Program-made: the position numbers and the translations under genes | The notes under the pieces: model-generated | The model's input: the letters and a program-made list of their open reading frames with translations, nothing else | Told to the model about the DNA's origin: nothing | Databases searched by the model: none | NCBI RefSeq assembly: GCF_018917935.1 | Contig: NZ_JAHLPN010000021.1 | Span: 1 to 53,678, forward strand | Direction of reading: 5' to 3' | Length of the DNA: 53,678 nt | Source: Kineothrix sp. MSJ-39 | Lineage (GTDB): Bacteria; Bacillota; Clostridia; Lachnospirales; Lachnospiraceae | Shown here: positions 40,971-49,785 of the stretch, piece by piece | Position numbering within the stretch: the stretch's first letter is position 1 | Layout of the letters: each line of letters starts with the position of its first letter

Positions 40971-41855
40971 ATGATAGCAGAAAAGATAATATGCATAAAG
41001 GAAAAAATGAAACAGGCGGATGCAGTTGTGATCGGCGCAGGCGCAGGACTTTCGACAGCAGCGGGATTTACCTACAGCGGAGAGCGGTTCATGGCATATT
41101 TTTCTGATTTTCATCAGAAGTATGGCTTTTCCGATATGTATTCCGGTGGCTTTTATGAGTTCCCCACAGAGGAGGAACACTGGGCATATTGGAGCAGATA
41201 TATTTATGTAAACCGATACCAGAACGCACCAAAGCCGGTGTATGAAAAGCTGTATACGTTAGTGAAGGACAAAGATTACTTTGTGCTTACCACGAATGTA
41301 GACCACTGTTTTCAGAAGGCGGGCTTTGCAAAAGAACGGTTATTTTATACGCAGGGAGATTTTGGACTGTTCCAGTGCAGTAAGCCATGCCATCGGGAAA
41401 CTTATGATAACGAAATGGTCATAAAAGAGATGGTACTTAGTCAGGGCTTTGAGACCACGCAGGGAAAACTGGTTGTGCCAAAGCAGGGGAAGATTACCAT
41501 GTCTGTTCCTTCGGAACTTGTGCCAAGATGCCCAAAGTGCGGCAGAAAAATGAGCATGAACCTGCGCGCGGACAATACCTTTGTGGAGGACAGAGGCTGG
41601 CATCTGGCAGCAGAGCGGTATCAGGCGTTTATGGAGGCGCACAGAGGAGAAAAAGCAGTGTTTCTGGAGTTAGGCGTAGGCTACAATACGCCGGGCATTA
41701 TCAAATATAACTTCTGGCAGTATGCTTATCAGTGGCAGCAGGCGTTTTATGTCTGTATCAACAAGGGACAGGCGCAGATTCCTGTGGATATCGAAGAAAA
41801 ATCCGTTTCGGTCGATGCTGATATTGCAGAAGTGGTAGAACTGCTGGGCGCATAA
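40971..41855 (+). CDS. Class M sirtuin (SirTM, ADP-ribosyltransferase type)
   Basis: NAD-dependent sirtuin of 294 residues. It carries the NAD-binding GAGAGLSTAAGFTYSGERF (about 22-40), TTNVDHCFQKAGF with Asn109/Asp111, and a structural zinc site with Cys136, Cys140, Cys187 and Cys190 (CSKPCH, CPKCG). The position of the catalytic His of deacetylating sirtuins is Gln128 in FYTQGDFG, as in SirTM enzymes, which ADP-ribosylate proteins instead of deacetylating. Arg199 corresponds to their essential Arg. No GcvH-like or LplA-like gene is nearby, so the substrate is open. AAGGAG precedes the ATG. Last gene of the operon. Confidence 0.92.
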   Translation: MIAEKIICIKEKMKQADAVVIGAGAGLSTAAGFTYSGERFMAYFSDFHQKYGFSDMYSGGFYEFPTEEEHWAYWSRYIYVNRYQNAPKPVYEKLYTLVKDKDYFVLTTNVDHCFQKAGFAKERLFYTQGDFGLFQCSKPCHRETYDNEMVIKEMVLSQGFETTQGKLVVPKQGKITMSVPSELVPRCPKCGRKMSMNLRADNTFVEDRGWHLAAERYQAFMEAHRGEKAVFLELGVGYNTPGIIKYNFWQYAYQWQQAFYVCINKGQAQIPVDIEEKSVSVDADIAEVVELLGA

Positions 41856-42009
41856 CAGGAAAGAACCGGATTTCCACGATAATCTCTGATTTTACACAAT
41901 CATGCCTAAAAACTATGATGAATGATAGTATATATATATTTGCTATTATAATAAAACTTTCTTATAATCATTCTGGACAAATAACGGAAAGAAACAGAGG
42001 GTGAAGAAC

Positions 42010-43392
42010 GTGGAAAAAACAGCGAAAACAAAACCGAAAATGGACATGATCCATGGCTCTATCTGGAATAAGATCATACAATATGCATTCCCGGTCGCAG
42101 CGACCGGTATTTTAGAGCAGTTATTCAATGCATCGGATATTGCGATCGTCGGTAATTTTACAGGCAGTGTCAGAACCGCTTCCGTGGCGGCGGTCGGAGC
42201 CAACAGCCCGATCGTGGGACTCATTCTGAATTTTTTTATTGGGATCGCTCTCGGTGCAAATGTGGTGATCGCCAATGCGATCGGCAGAAGGGATGAGGGC
42301 ACGATCCACCGTGCGGTACATACTTCAGTCATCACAGCGGTGATCGGCGGCTTACTGGTGGCATTACTTGGAGAGTTACTTGTGGGTAACTTATTGTCAG
42401 TGTTAAATGTTCCTTCGGATGTATTTCCGTATGCCCTTTTATATATCCGGATCTATCTGCTTGGTATGCCTGTGATCCTGCTATACAATTTTGAGGCAGC
42501 CATTTTTCGAAGCATCGGGGAAACAAAAACACCGCTGAAGGCACTGGCACTGTCAGGTGTTTTGAATGTCATCCTGAATCTGTTCTTTGTGATCGTATTA
42601 CATATGACCGTCAATGGTGTGGCGATCGCGACGGTGCTTTCCAATGCAGTCAGTGCAGCACTGCTTTTTATAAAGCTGGTAAAGACAAAAGAAGTGATTC
42701 GTCTGCGCAGACAGGAGCTGCGATTCGATCAAACAGTATTTGGTGATATCATGCGGATCGGACTGCCTGCAGGGATCCAGAGTGCGGTATTTGCAGTGGC
42801 TAACATTGTGATCCAGGCAGCGATCAACAGTCTGGGTACGGTGGTCATAGCAGCTTCAAGTGCGGCGTTTAATATTGAGATCTTTGCTTATGATGTGATG
42901 AATTCCTTCAGTCAGGCATGTACCACCTTTACAGGGCAGAATTATGGGGCAGGGCAGCTCAAACGATGCAGAAAAGTACTGTTTTTGTGTATTATTGAAG
43001 ATGCCATTGCAACGGCAAGTGTGATCCTGCTTGTTCTGTTTGCTGGAAAAGGTCTGCTTGCGATCTTTAATAACGATCCACAGGTTGTGGAAACAGGATA
43101 CATCAGACTGGTCATGGTATTTTTTGCCTATACCTTCAGTATGCTTTATGAAAATCTGTCCGGTTATCTGCGCGGCTTCGGAATCTCTCTGGTACCGGCG
43201 GTTCTGACGATCATCGGCGTATGCGGTGTCAGGATCTTCTGGATCGCGACAGTTTTTCCGGCGTACAGAACCTTCCGGGCGATCATGGCGGTCTATCCGG
43301 TCAGCCTGTGCACGACCGCTGTGCTCATCCTGATTTCTACGCTTCTGTACCGCCCGTCGCGGAAACTAATCGACAAACCCCGCAGTATATGA
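42010..43392 (+). CDS. MATE-family efflux transporter
   Basis: Twelve-helix exporter of about 460 residues with the family's first-helix motif FPVAATGILEQLFNASDIAI and second-half start IMRIGLPAGIQSAVFAVANI, plus STGQNYGAG-like FTGQNYGAGQLKRCRK. Start uncertain: GTG at 42010 (AGAGGGTG upstream) is preferred; GTG 42001 and ATG 42040 are in frame. It follows the sirtuin by 154 bases containing AT-rich promoter-like DNA, so it is probably a separate transcript. Substrate unknown. Confidence 0.88.
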   Translation: MEKTAKTKPKMDMIHGSIWNKIIQYAFPVAATGILEQLFNASDIAIVGNFTGSVRTASVAAVGANSPIVGLILNFFIGIALGANVVIANAIGRRDEGTIHRAVHTSVITAVIGGLLVALLGELLVGNLLSVLNVPSDVFPYALLYIRIYLLGMPVILLYNFEAAIFRSIGETKTPLKALALSGVLNVILNLFFVIVLHMTVNGVAIATVLSNAVSAALLFIKLVKTKEVIRLRRQELRFDQTVFGDIMRIGLPAGIQSAVFAVANIVIQAAINSLGTVVIAASSAAFNIEIFAYDVMNSFSQACTTFTGQNYGAGQLKRCRKVLFLCIIEDAIATASVILLVLFAGKGLLAIFNNDPQVVETGYIRLVMVFFAYTFSMLYENLSGYLRGFGISLVPAVLTIIGVCGVRIFWIATVFPAYRTFRAIMAVYPVSLCTTAVLILISTLLYRPSRKLIDKPRSI

Positions 43393-43460
43393 TACGCTTT
43401 ATCTAACGGATGTTCCGTTTGTGGGATATTGTGTCTTATGTTGCAGGGAAGAAGGAAAAT

Positions 43461-44285
43461 ATGAAGAATAAGAAAATAGCTTTAGGGGTGTTGCTCTTGT
43501 TTTTGCTGGGCTTGCTCGGAGGGTGTGGCAGACAGCAGAAGGAATCGGAAACGGGCGACAAAGCTGACACGGGAAAGTTACCGGTGATCACAGTAGGGTG
43601 TGATGATTATTCGCCGTTCAGCTATGCAGATGTGGACGGTGAACTGACAGGGATCGATGTAGAGCTTGCAAGGGAAGCCTTTGCGAGGATGGGCTATGCG
43701 CCGGAATTTACATTTATCAACTGGGAAGAAAAAAAGAATCTGCTGGCAGAGGGTAAGATAGACTGCATCTGGAGCAGCTTTACCATGAATGACCGGGAAA
43801 ATGAGTATCACTGGGCAGGCCCTTATATGCGCAGCAGGCAGGTTGTGGCTGTAAATAAGGACAGTGATATCTATTCCCTGCAGGATCTGGAAGGCAAGGT
43901 GATCGCAGTACAGAGTACCACAAAACCGGAAGATATTATCCGCAGCCATGACGGAATGCTGCCAAAGCTCAGAAAAGTGATCTCCGTGCAAAAAAGAGAT
44001 CTGATCTTTATTCTTCTTGGAAAAGGGTATGTGGATGCACTGGCAGCGCATGATACTTCGGTAGATCAGTTTATGGAAGATACCGGCTTTCAGTTCAGGA
44101 TCCTGGAGGAGCCACTGCAGTCCGTTGATCTGGGAGTGGCTTTTGATAAGGATGATACAAGGGGGCTTGACACAGAGCTGACGGCGACTCTGCGTGATAT
44201 GCAGGAGGATGGAACAGTAGAAAACATTATCGGCAAATATTTATCCGATGCGGAACGATATCTGGAGGGTGCAGATGAAAAATAA
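43461..44285 (+). CDS. Solute-binding lipoprotein, amino-acid family (family 3)
   Basis: Extracytoplasmic binding protein of 274 residues. Signal peptide and lipobox: LLLFLLGLLGGCG, Cys about 22. The mature part has the family-3 fold: ITVGCDDYSPFSYADVDGEL, GIDVELAREAFARMGY, IDCIWSSFTMNDRENEYHWA and VIAVQSTTKPEDIIRSHDG. No ABC permease or ATPase genes accompany it; instead its end overlaps by 11 bases the start of a hybrid histidine kinase, so it most likely presents its ligand to that sensor rather than to a transporter. AAGGAAAAT precedes the ATG at 43461. Confidence 0.85.
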   Translation: MKNKKIALGVLLLFLLGLLGGCGRQQKESETGDKADTGKLPVITVGCDDYSPFSYADVDGELTGIDVELAREAFARMGYAPEFTFINWEEKKNLLAEGKIDCIWSSFTMNDRENEYHWAGPYMRSRQVVAVNKDSDIYSLQDLEGKVIAVQSTTKPEDIIRSHDGMLPKLRKVISVQKRDLIFILLGKGYVDALAAHDTSVDQFMEDTGFQFRILEEPLQSVDLGVAFDKDDTRGLDTELTATLRDMQEDGTVENIIGKYLSDAERYLEGADEK

Positions 44286-46479
44286 ACAGGTCATACAATG
44301 GAAACACATTGTGCCGCTTGAAATTTTTGCCGGGATCATAATGCTGATGGCAGTTTTCTTTTTTGCATCACGTTCTGATATGAAAAAAGCAGAGAGTAAG
44401 CTGATCACAACTGTGGAATATATGAAAGAACAGTGTAACAGCAGCCAGATCCGTGATCTGGCATCAGAGGCAAAGAGCCTTCTGCGGGTAACGGAAAGTA
44501 CGGATCAGATCCGCTGGCGGCTGAAATATGGCGGGGAAATACAGAAAAATGGCGGGATAGACAGCAATGTATTAGAAACATTTGTGGAGGATACTTTCCT
44601 GGACGGATTGTTTCTGCTGGATGCGGATGGTACAGTGCAGGCAGAATATAACAGCTGTGGACATAACAGTACGGAAGTGCTTGATAAGGTGGATAAAGAC
44701 TCGCTGATGGATATTTTGTCTTTCCAGGAAAAAAGCTATACGATCAGAATCACATATGAGGATGAATCCCATATTGATCTGGCAGCTGTCAGCAGAATAG
44801 ATGAGGCGGGAGTTGTAGTCGGCTATTATTACACATCTGCAGAATATGCGCAAATTGTCAATAACCCGATCCGCACACTGGTAGCGGGCTATACACCGGA
44901 GAGTGACGGTACGATCGTGATCAGTGACGGAAATCAGATCATCGTATCAAATGATGCGTCACTTGTCGGTACAAAAGTAGAAGATACCCATATTTTAAAG
45001 TGTATCATGGAGCGTGGAACGGGAACACATCTGATCCATGCCAAGGACAAAAATAAGGTGCTCGGAAATCACTTCGGACTCATGGATAAGAGCCGTGATT
45101 ATTATATCTATGCGTTTATGGGGGAATATAAAGTCTTTTCCACAACACTATACATTGTGCTTTGCAGCCTGTTCTTATATCTGGTATTGCTGATCCTGAT
45201 CAATTTATTGCTTCTCAGAACCGGAAAAACATATGAAGAAAAACAGTTAGAGGCAAAAGAGGAGTATCTGCAAAAGCTGGAGAGCAAAAACAAACAGCTG
45301 CAGGCTGCTGTACAGGCTGCGGAAAGGGCAAATGCGGCAAAGAGCAACTTTCTGTCACGCATGAGTCATGATATCCGCACACCACTGAATGGTATCATCG
45401 GACTGCTTAAAATTGACGAAACGCATTTTGATGACCGGGAACTGGTGGAGGAAAATCATAAGAAAATGCAGATTTCGGCAAATCATCTGCTTTCTCTGAT
45501 CAATGATGTGTTGCAGATGAGTAAGCTGGAGGATGGCAATATTGTACTGACGCATGAACGGATCAGTCTGTGTGAACTGACGCAGGATATTGTGCTGATC
45601 ATTATCGGACGGGCTGTGGAAGCAGGCATTGAATGGGATTATGAGAAGGGAAAATCCGTCATTCCGTATCCCTATATTTATGGAAGCCCTGTTCATCTGC
45701 GCCAGATATTCCTGAATATCTACGGAAATTGTATCAAATACAATCGCCCGGGCGGAAAGATCACAACGATCGTGGATACGCTGGAGGAGCACGACGGGAT
45801 CTGTACCTACAGATGGACGATCTCTGATACGGGGATTGGTATGAGTCAGGCATTTCTGGCACATATTTTTGAGCCGTTCGCACAGGAGAAAAATGATGCC
45901 AGAAGTGAGTATCAGGGAACCGGTCTCGGTATGGCGATCGTGAAAGGACTGGTTGACCGGATGGGAGGCAGCATTTCCGTAACGAGTGAAGAAGGAGTCG
46001 GTTCTACGTTTGTGATCTGTATTCCGTTTGAGATTGCACCGGCGCCGGAGCAGCCTGAAGAGCAGGCAACAGAAACGAAAACGGATATTAAGGGGATGCA
46101 TCTGTTACTGGTAGAAGATAATGAACTGAATGCAGAGATTGCGGAAATGATGCTGACGGATCAGGGGGCAGAGATCACGCTTGTGCAGAATGGAAAGCAG
46201 GCAGTGGATCTGTTTGCAGAGAGTCCTGAGGGCGCGTTTGATGCGATCTTGATGGATATTATGATGCCGGTTATGGACGGATTGACTGCAACGAAAAACA
46301 TCCGCGCCATGAACCGCGCGGATGCCAAAACGATCCCGATCATTGCCATGACGGCAAATGCCTTTAAAGAGGATGCGGATAAGTGCATCGCAGCAGGCAT
46401 GAATGCGCATCTGGCAAAACCACTTGATATGGAAAAAGTTGTATTTGAGATCCGAAAGGCTGTTGACAGCAGAGGCTGA
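44275..46479 (+). CDS. Hybrid sensor histidine kinase with C-terminal receiver
   Basis: Membrane sensor of 734 residues: first membrane segment at about 14-32, an extracellular sensor region of about 260 residues (Cache-like), second membrane segment about 286-315, a coiled-coil linker (KEEYLQKLESKNKQLQAAVQ), HisKA with His about 365 in RMSHDIRTPLNGI, HATPase (DTGIGMSQAFLAHIFEPFAQ, GTGLGMAIVKGLVDRMGG) and a REC domain with Asp about 661 in ILMDIMMPVMDG. Start at the ATG at 44275 behind GGAGGGTG, overlapping the binding-protein gene. No HPt protein or output regulator is adjacent, so the downstream target is unknown. Confidence 0.92.
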   Translation: MKNKQVIQWKHIVPLEIFAGIIMLMAVFFFASRSDMKKAESKLITTVEYMKEQCNSSQIRDLASEAKSLLRVTESTDQIRWRLKYGGEIQKNGGIDSNVLETFVEDTFLDGLFLLDADGTVQAEYNSCGHNSTEVLDKVDKDSLMDILSFQEKSYTIRITYEDESHIDLAAVSRIDEAGVVVGYYYTSAEYAQIVNNPIRTLVAGYTPESDGTIVISDGNQIIVSNDASLVGTKVEDTHILKCIMERGTGTHLIHAKDKNKVLGNHFGLMDKSRDYYIYAFMGEYKVFSTTLYIVLCSLFLYLVLLILINLLLLRTGKTYEEKQLEAKEEYLQKLESKNKQLQAAVQAAERANAAKSNFLSRMSHDIRTPLNGIIGLLKIDETHFDDRELVEENHKKMQISANHLLSLINDVLQMSKLEDGNIVLTHERISLCELTQDIVLIIIGRAVEAGIEWDYEKGKSVIPYPYIYGSPVHLRQIFLNIYGNCIKYNRPGGKITTIVDTLEEHDGICTYRWTISDTGIGMSQAFLAHIFEPFAQEKNDARSEYQGTGLGMAIVKGLVDRMGGSISVTSEEGVGSTFVICIPFEIAPAPEQPEEQATETKTDIKGMHLLLVEDNELNAEIAEMMLTDQGAEITLVQNGKQAVDLFAESPEGAFDAILMDIMMPVMDGLTATKNIRAMNRADAKTIPIIAMTANAFKEDADKCIAAGMNAHLAKPLDMEKVVFEIRKAVDSRG

Positions 46480-47820
46480 TCAGACAGCCGGATTTCGCAT
46501 CATTTTATAATAGCACGGAATCAGCAGTGCGCAGGCTCCGAACCAGGCAAGCGGGCTGGCAATGCAGACGGATATGTAACCAATCACACCGGAAAGACCG
46601 ACTGTTGCGGCAATTCGCATGACAAGCTCGATCATGCAGGCTGCAAAAGGGGCGGCTCCGTTCTGCATACTCTGGACAGAAGTACGATATACTGCCAGCA
46701 GTCCGAGCAGAAAATAAAACGGTGCAACGATCGTCAGATACTGATCGGAATAGTAGTAAATTTCTGCGGTAGGTGCGGAAAGAAACAGCCGCACGATCGG
46801 ATGACGCAGCAGCAGGATTCCTGCACACATGAGCAGATTGAACGTTTCCGTCTGGATCAGACAGGCGCGTACACCTAAGCGGATCCTGGCCTTGTTGCCC
46901 GCACCGAAGTTTTGTGCCACATAATTGGAAATCGCGGTCATCATGGCATTATTGACAAGGACAGAAAGCTGATCTGCTTTGGAAGCGGCGGTATAGCCTG
47001 CAACGGCGGCAGTTCCCATGGAATTGACAACTGTCTGCATCGCGAGCTGTCCGATGCACATGACGGACATCTGGAAGCCCATCGGAAACCCGGTCTTCAA
47101 ATGCTGGATGGCGACGCCTTTTAAATTGTGAAAATCCTCTCTGCACAGATGCAGGATGGGATATTTTTGCAGCCCAACAAACAGACAGAGCAGAGCGGAA
47201 AGAAACTGCGACAGGATCGTTGCCCAGGCAGCACCTGCAACGCCCATATGAAGCGGCAGGATAAACAGCACATCCAGTACAATATTCAGAACAGACGAAA
47301 ATACAAGAAAATAAAGCGGTGTTTTACTGTCTCCGAGTGCACGCAGCATATTGGAGATCATATTGTAAAATACCGTTGCACCTGTTCCGAGGAGTACAAC
47401 AAACATATAGGCATAAGCCGCATCTTCAATATCTGCCGGAATCTTCATCAAAATAAGAAACATACGTGCAGACAGGCAGCAGATCAGGGTAAGGACTACG
47501 GTAAAGGCAACGCTCAGCAGCGTGGAAACCGCAATGCTTTTGCGCATGCCATTTTCATCTTTTGCGCCGCAGTACTGACCGAGACAGATCCCAAATCCAC
47601 CTGTAAATCCATTGATAAAGCAAAAAACAAAATAAATGATAATACTGGTTGAACCAACAGCGGCAAGTGCATCCGCGCCCAGGGTTTTGCCAACAATAAC
47701 AGAATCCGCCAGTGTGTAAAAGAGCTGGAACAGATTGCCCAAAATAACGGGAATCGCAAATTTCAGCAGTGACCAGAACGGGTTACCGCATGTCAGATCC
47801 ATTTCTTTTGTTTTAGACAT
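46480..47820 (-). CDS. MATE-family efflux transporter
   Basis: A 446-residue exporter of the MATE family, with KFAIPVILGNLFQLFYTLAD and SVIVGKTLGADALAAVGSTS at the start, and the second-half start LKTGFPMGFQMSVMCIGQLA. CAGGAGG precedes the ATG. It ends directly beside the hybrid kinase gene (convergent, no gap: the kinase stop is at 46479) and follows the cupin gene by 30 bases on the same strand, so cupin and pump are probably one operon. It is distinct in sequence from the two other MATE pumps in the window. Confidence 0.92.
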   Translation of the reverse strand: MSKTKEMDLTCGNPFWSLLKFAIPVILGNLFQLFYTLADSVIVGKTLGADALAAVGSTSIIIYFVFCFINGFTGGFGICLGQYCGAKDENGMRKSIAVSTLLSVAFTVVLTLICCLSARMFLILMKIPADIEDAAYAYMFVVLLGTGATVFYNMISNMLRALGDSKTPLYFLVFSSVLNIVLDVLFILPLHMGVAGAAWATILSQFLSALLCLFVGLQKYPILHLCREDFHNLKGVAIQHLKTGFPMGFQMSVMCIGQLAMQTVVNSMGTAAVAGYTAASKADQLSVLVNNAMMTAISNYVAQNFGAGNKARIRLGVRACLIQTETFNLLMCAGILLLRHPIVRLFLSAPTAEIYYYSDQYLTIVAPFYFLLGLLAVYRTSVQSMQNGAAPFAACMIELVMRIAATVGLSGVIGYISVCIASPLAWFGACALLIPCYYKMMRNPAV

Positions 47821-47850
47821 AAAAGCCTCCTGAAAGCAATATGCTATCGC

Positions 47851-48510
47851 TTATGCAAGGACAAGTAATAATGCCATTTTAAATCTGCCGTTTGCTGTGA
47901 CGCTGTGCAGACCGTTCTTTTCAAAACGGAAGCATTCTCCGGCGGAAAGTTCGTAATCCTTTCCTTCATAGCCGATCGTAGCCTTGCCTTCGAGTGCAAA
48001 TACGATCGCATTGCCCGGTGCCCGGTGAGGTGTCAGTCCGGTTCCTTCATCAAATGCCATAAGCACATATTTCATGGTCGGATTGCTGACAACATCCATG
48101 TTGGCAATGCTGCCTTCTTCATAGTCGATCAGATTTTTCAGTTCAAATACTTCGTTTGTTTTTACGTTTGGGTTCATAGTAATCTCCTTTTCTGTGTTGT
48201 TTTCCAAAATGATCTCTGTGTATACCATACCGGAAGCTGTCTCCATTCCGCATAAGGTTTTGCCGGGAACGATGAGTACCGTATCGGGCAAAAGCAGTTT
48301 TTCTTCCGCTTTTTCTCCGATCAGGATATTTCCCTGACCCGCCGCACCGATATACATGGTCATACGGTCATAACTTTCCTGGCTGATAGAGGTGTCCCTG
48401 CCGAGTGAGAAGAGGGTAACTTTTGTGGTATTTCCCAGCTTCGTGTCTCTGGATATGGTGAATCCATCCCGGATAGGACGCAGTTGTTCAATGGTAAATA
48501 CTTGATCCAT
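47851..48510 (-). CDS. Cupin-domain protein
   Basis: A 219-residue protein with two beta-barrel halves. The C-terminal half has the cupin motifs GTGLTPHRAPGNAIVFALEG and AGECFRFEKNGLHSVTANGR with metal-binding His residues; the N-terminal half is more degenerate (GQGNILIGEKAEEKLLLPDT). Bicupins may be enzymes or ligand sensors; no HTH domain is present, so it is not a transcription factor by itself. AAAGGAG precedes the ATG. Probably cotranscribed with the MATE pump downstream. Confidence 0.85.
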   Translation of the reverse strand: MDQVFTIEQLRPIRDGFTISRDTKLGNTTKVTLFSLGRDTSISQESYDRMTMYIGAAGQGNILIGEKAEEKLLLPDTVLIVPGKTLCGMETASGMVYTEIILENNTEKEITMNPNVKTNEVFELKNLIDYEEGSIANMDVVSNPTMKYVLMAFDEGTGLTPHRAPGNAIVFALEGKATIGYEGKDYELSAGECFRFEKNGLHSVTANGRFKMALLLVLA

Positions 48511-48774
48511 AATAACTCCTTTTGTTTTTCTCTTAGTATGTGAAAGAGTTGTTTATAATATGAATATAAGCTATAATGAACCAAAAGAAAAGGACAAAAT
48601 TGAAATGTTTTTTTACTGGGAATTGCCACTGTATCTGCCGGTGCTTTCGGTTGTCACTTATACTTATCATGGTGTGGCTGAACACGATTTTGTTTCTCTA
48701 CCTGGGCGGGCTTACTGTGCTGGGAGGAATCCTGATGATATGTTAGCAATCCACGGAATCGTTCAAAAGCTGCC
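48511..48774 (+). pseudogene. Gap with a decayed membrane-protein fragment
   Basis: No intact gene. In two neighbouring frames one can read MFFYWELPLYLPVLSVVT (from about 48605) and then LIMVWLNTILFLYLGGLTVL followed by GGILMIC and a stop near 48742, as if one frameshifted small membrane gene. The rest holds the promoter of the cupin gene on the minus strand. Confidence 0.3.
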
Positions 48775-49665
48775 TTAAGCCGGAAAAGTATCCGTCACAG
48801 CAGGAAAACGGTAGGTGCGGATGAAGGAAAAGCATTTGGAGACGACCGGAGAAAGTGCTGATTCATCACGGACAGCAACCCCGATCACGCGCTCCTCATA
48901 GGGAACGATCCGAAGCATTTTTATGCCCTGTTTTAACTGATACATAGTCAGTAAGGGCATAATGGCAAAGCCGAAACCGTTTTTAACCATTTCCACGGTT
49001 GTCATATCGTCTACGACATGGCAGGCAGTATGGACATCCAGATTTAATTTGGTCATGATCCGTCTGGCGTCAGCATCACACGATTCACGTTGCATGATAA
49101 AAGGCATATTTTTGAGATCGGAAAGATGGATCTCATCGGGAGAGGCGGTTGGGGTATCACAACGCAAAATGCACATGAGCGGATCTGCAAAAATTTTATA
49201 AAAAGAAAAGCCGGGATTGATCGTCTGCGACAAAAAGCCGATGTCTACAGTTCCGGTTTTTAACCAGTCAATGATATCCTCATAGGAGCCTTGGTAGATC
49301 TCAAAGGTGATATGAGGATATATTTTTTGAAAATCCCCGATCAGTGCAGGCAGATAATGGCACATGGAATTAAAGATCCCAAGCCGGATATGTCCTTTGC
49401 TCAGCCCGTGCATTTCCGAAACATGCTGCTGCAGGGCATCTTCTTTATATACAATTTCGGAAATGAGCGGCAATACGGACTCCCCGAAGGAAGTGAGCAG
49501 AACGCCGCTCTTATTGCGGATAAAGAGAGAAGAGCCGAGCTCTTTTTCCAGCTCCTTCACGGTGTGGCTGATAGCAGGCGGTGTGACATGATAGAGCTCA
49601 GCAGCTTTTTGAAAACTTCTGTATTTTTCAATGGTTAAAAAGATGCGGTAGGCAAGGATGTCCAT
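48775..49665 (-). CDS. LysR-family transcriptional regulator
   Basis: Full-length (296 residues) LysR protein. The HTH is in ILAYRIFLTIEKYRSFQKAA and YHVTPPAISHTVKELEKELG; the effector domain contains GHIRLGIFNSMCHYLPALIG and a conserved GFAIMPLLTMYQLK. It is divergent from a neurotransmitter:sodium symporter-family gene, with overlapping palindromes in between, so it probably controls that transporter in response to its solute. AAAGGAAC precedes the ATG. Confidence 0.92.
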   Translation of the reverse strand: MDILAYRIFLTIEKYRSFQKAAELYHVTPPAISHTVKELEKELGSSLFIRNKSGVLLTSFGESVLPLISEIVYKEDALQQHVSEMHGLSKGHIRLGIFNSMCHYLPALIGDFQKIYPHITFEIYQGSYEDIIDWLKTGTVDIGFLSQTINPGFSFYKIFADPLMCILRCDTPTASPDEIHLSDLKNMPFIMQRESCDADARRIMTKLNLDVHTACHVVDDMTTVEMVKNGFGFAIMPLLTMYQLKQGIKMLRIVPYEERVIGVAVRDESALSPVVSKCFSFIRTYRFPAVTDTFPA

Positions 49666-49682
49666 ATCTGTTCCTTTCTGAT

Positions 49683-49710
49683 AGTTAAATATATTTTAAC
49701 TAATTGTTAA
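49683..49710. promoter_or_regulatory. Overlapping LysR-type palindromes
   Basis: AGTTAAA-TATAT-TTTAACT (49683-49701) is a perfect palindrome and overlaps a second, TTAAC-TAATT-GTTAA (49696-49710). Both lie between the divergent LysR and NSS-transporter genes, 76-100 bases before the transporter ATG. Confidence 0.6.
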
Positions 49711-49785
49711 ATAAATAAAAATGTACTTACCATTAGTTTAATGATACCATGATGTGGTGTCAATAAAAAGAATGAGGTATTTAGG

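Noticed and set aside
47128-47652. 174-residue plus-strand frame opposite a MATE gene
   Set aside because: Antisense shadow with unlikely composition and no ribosome site.
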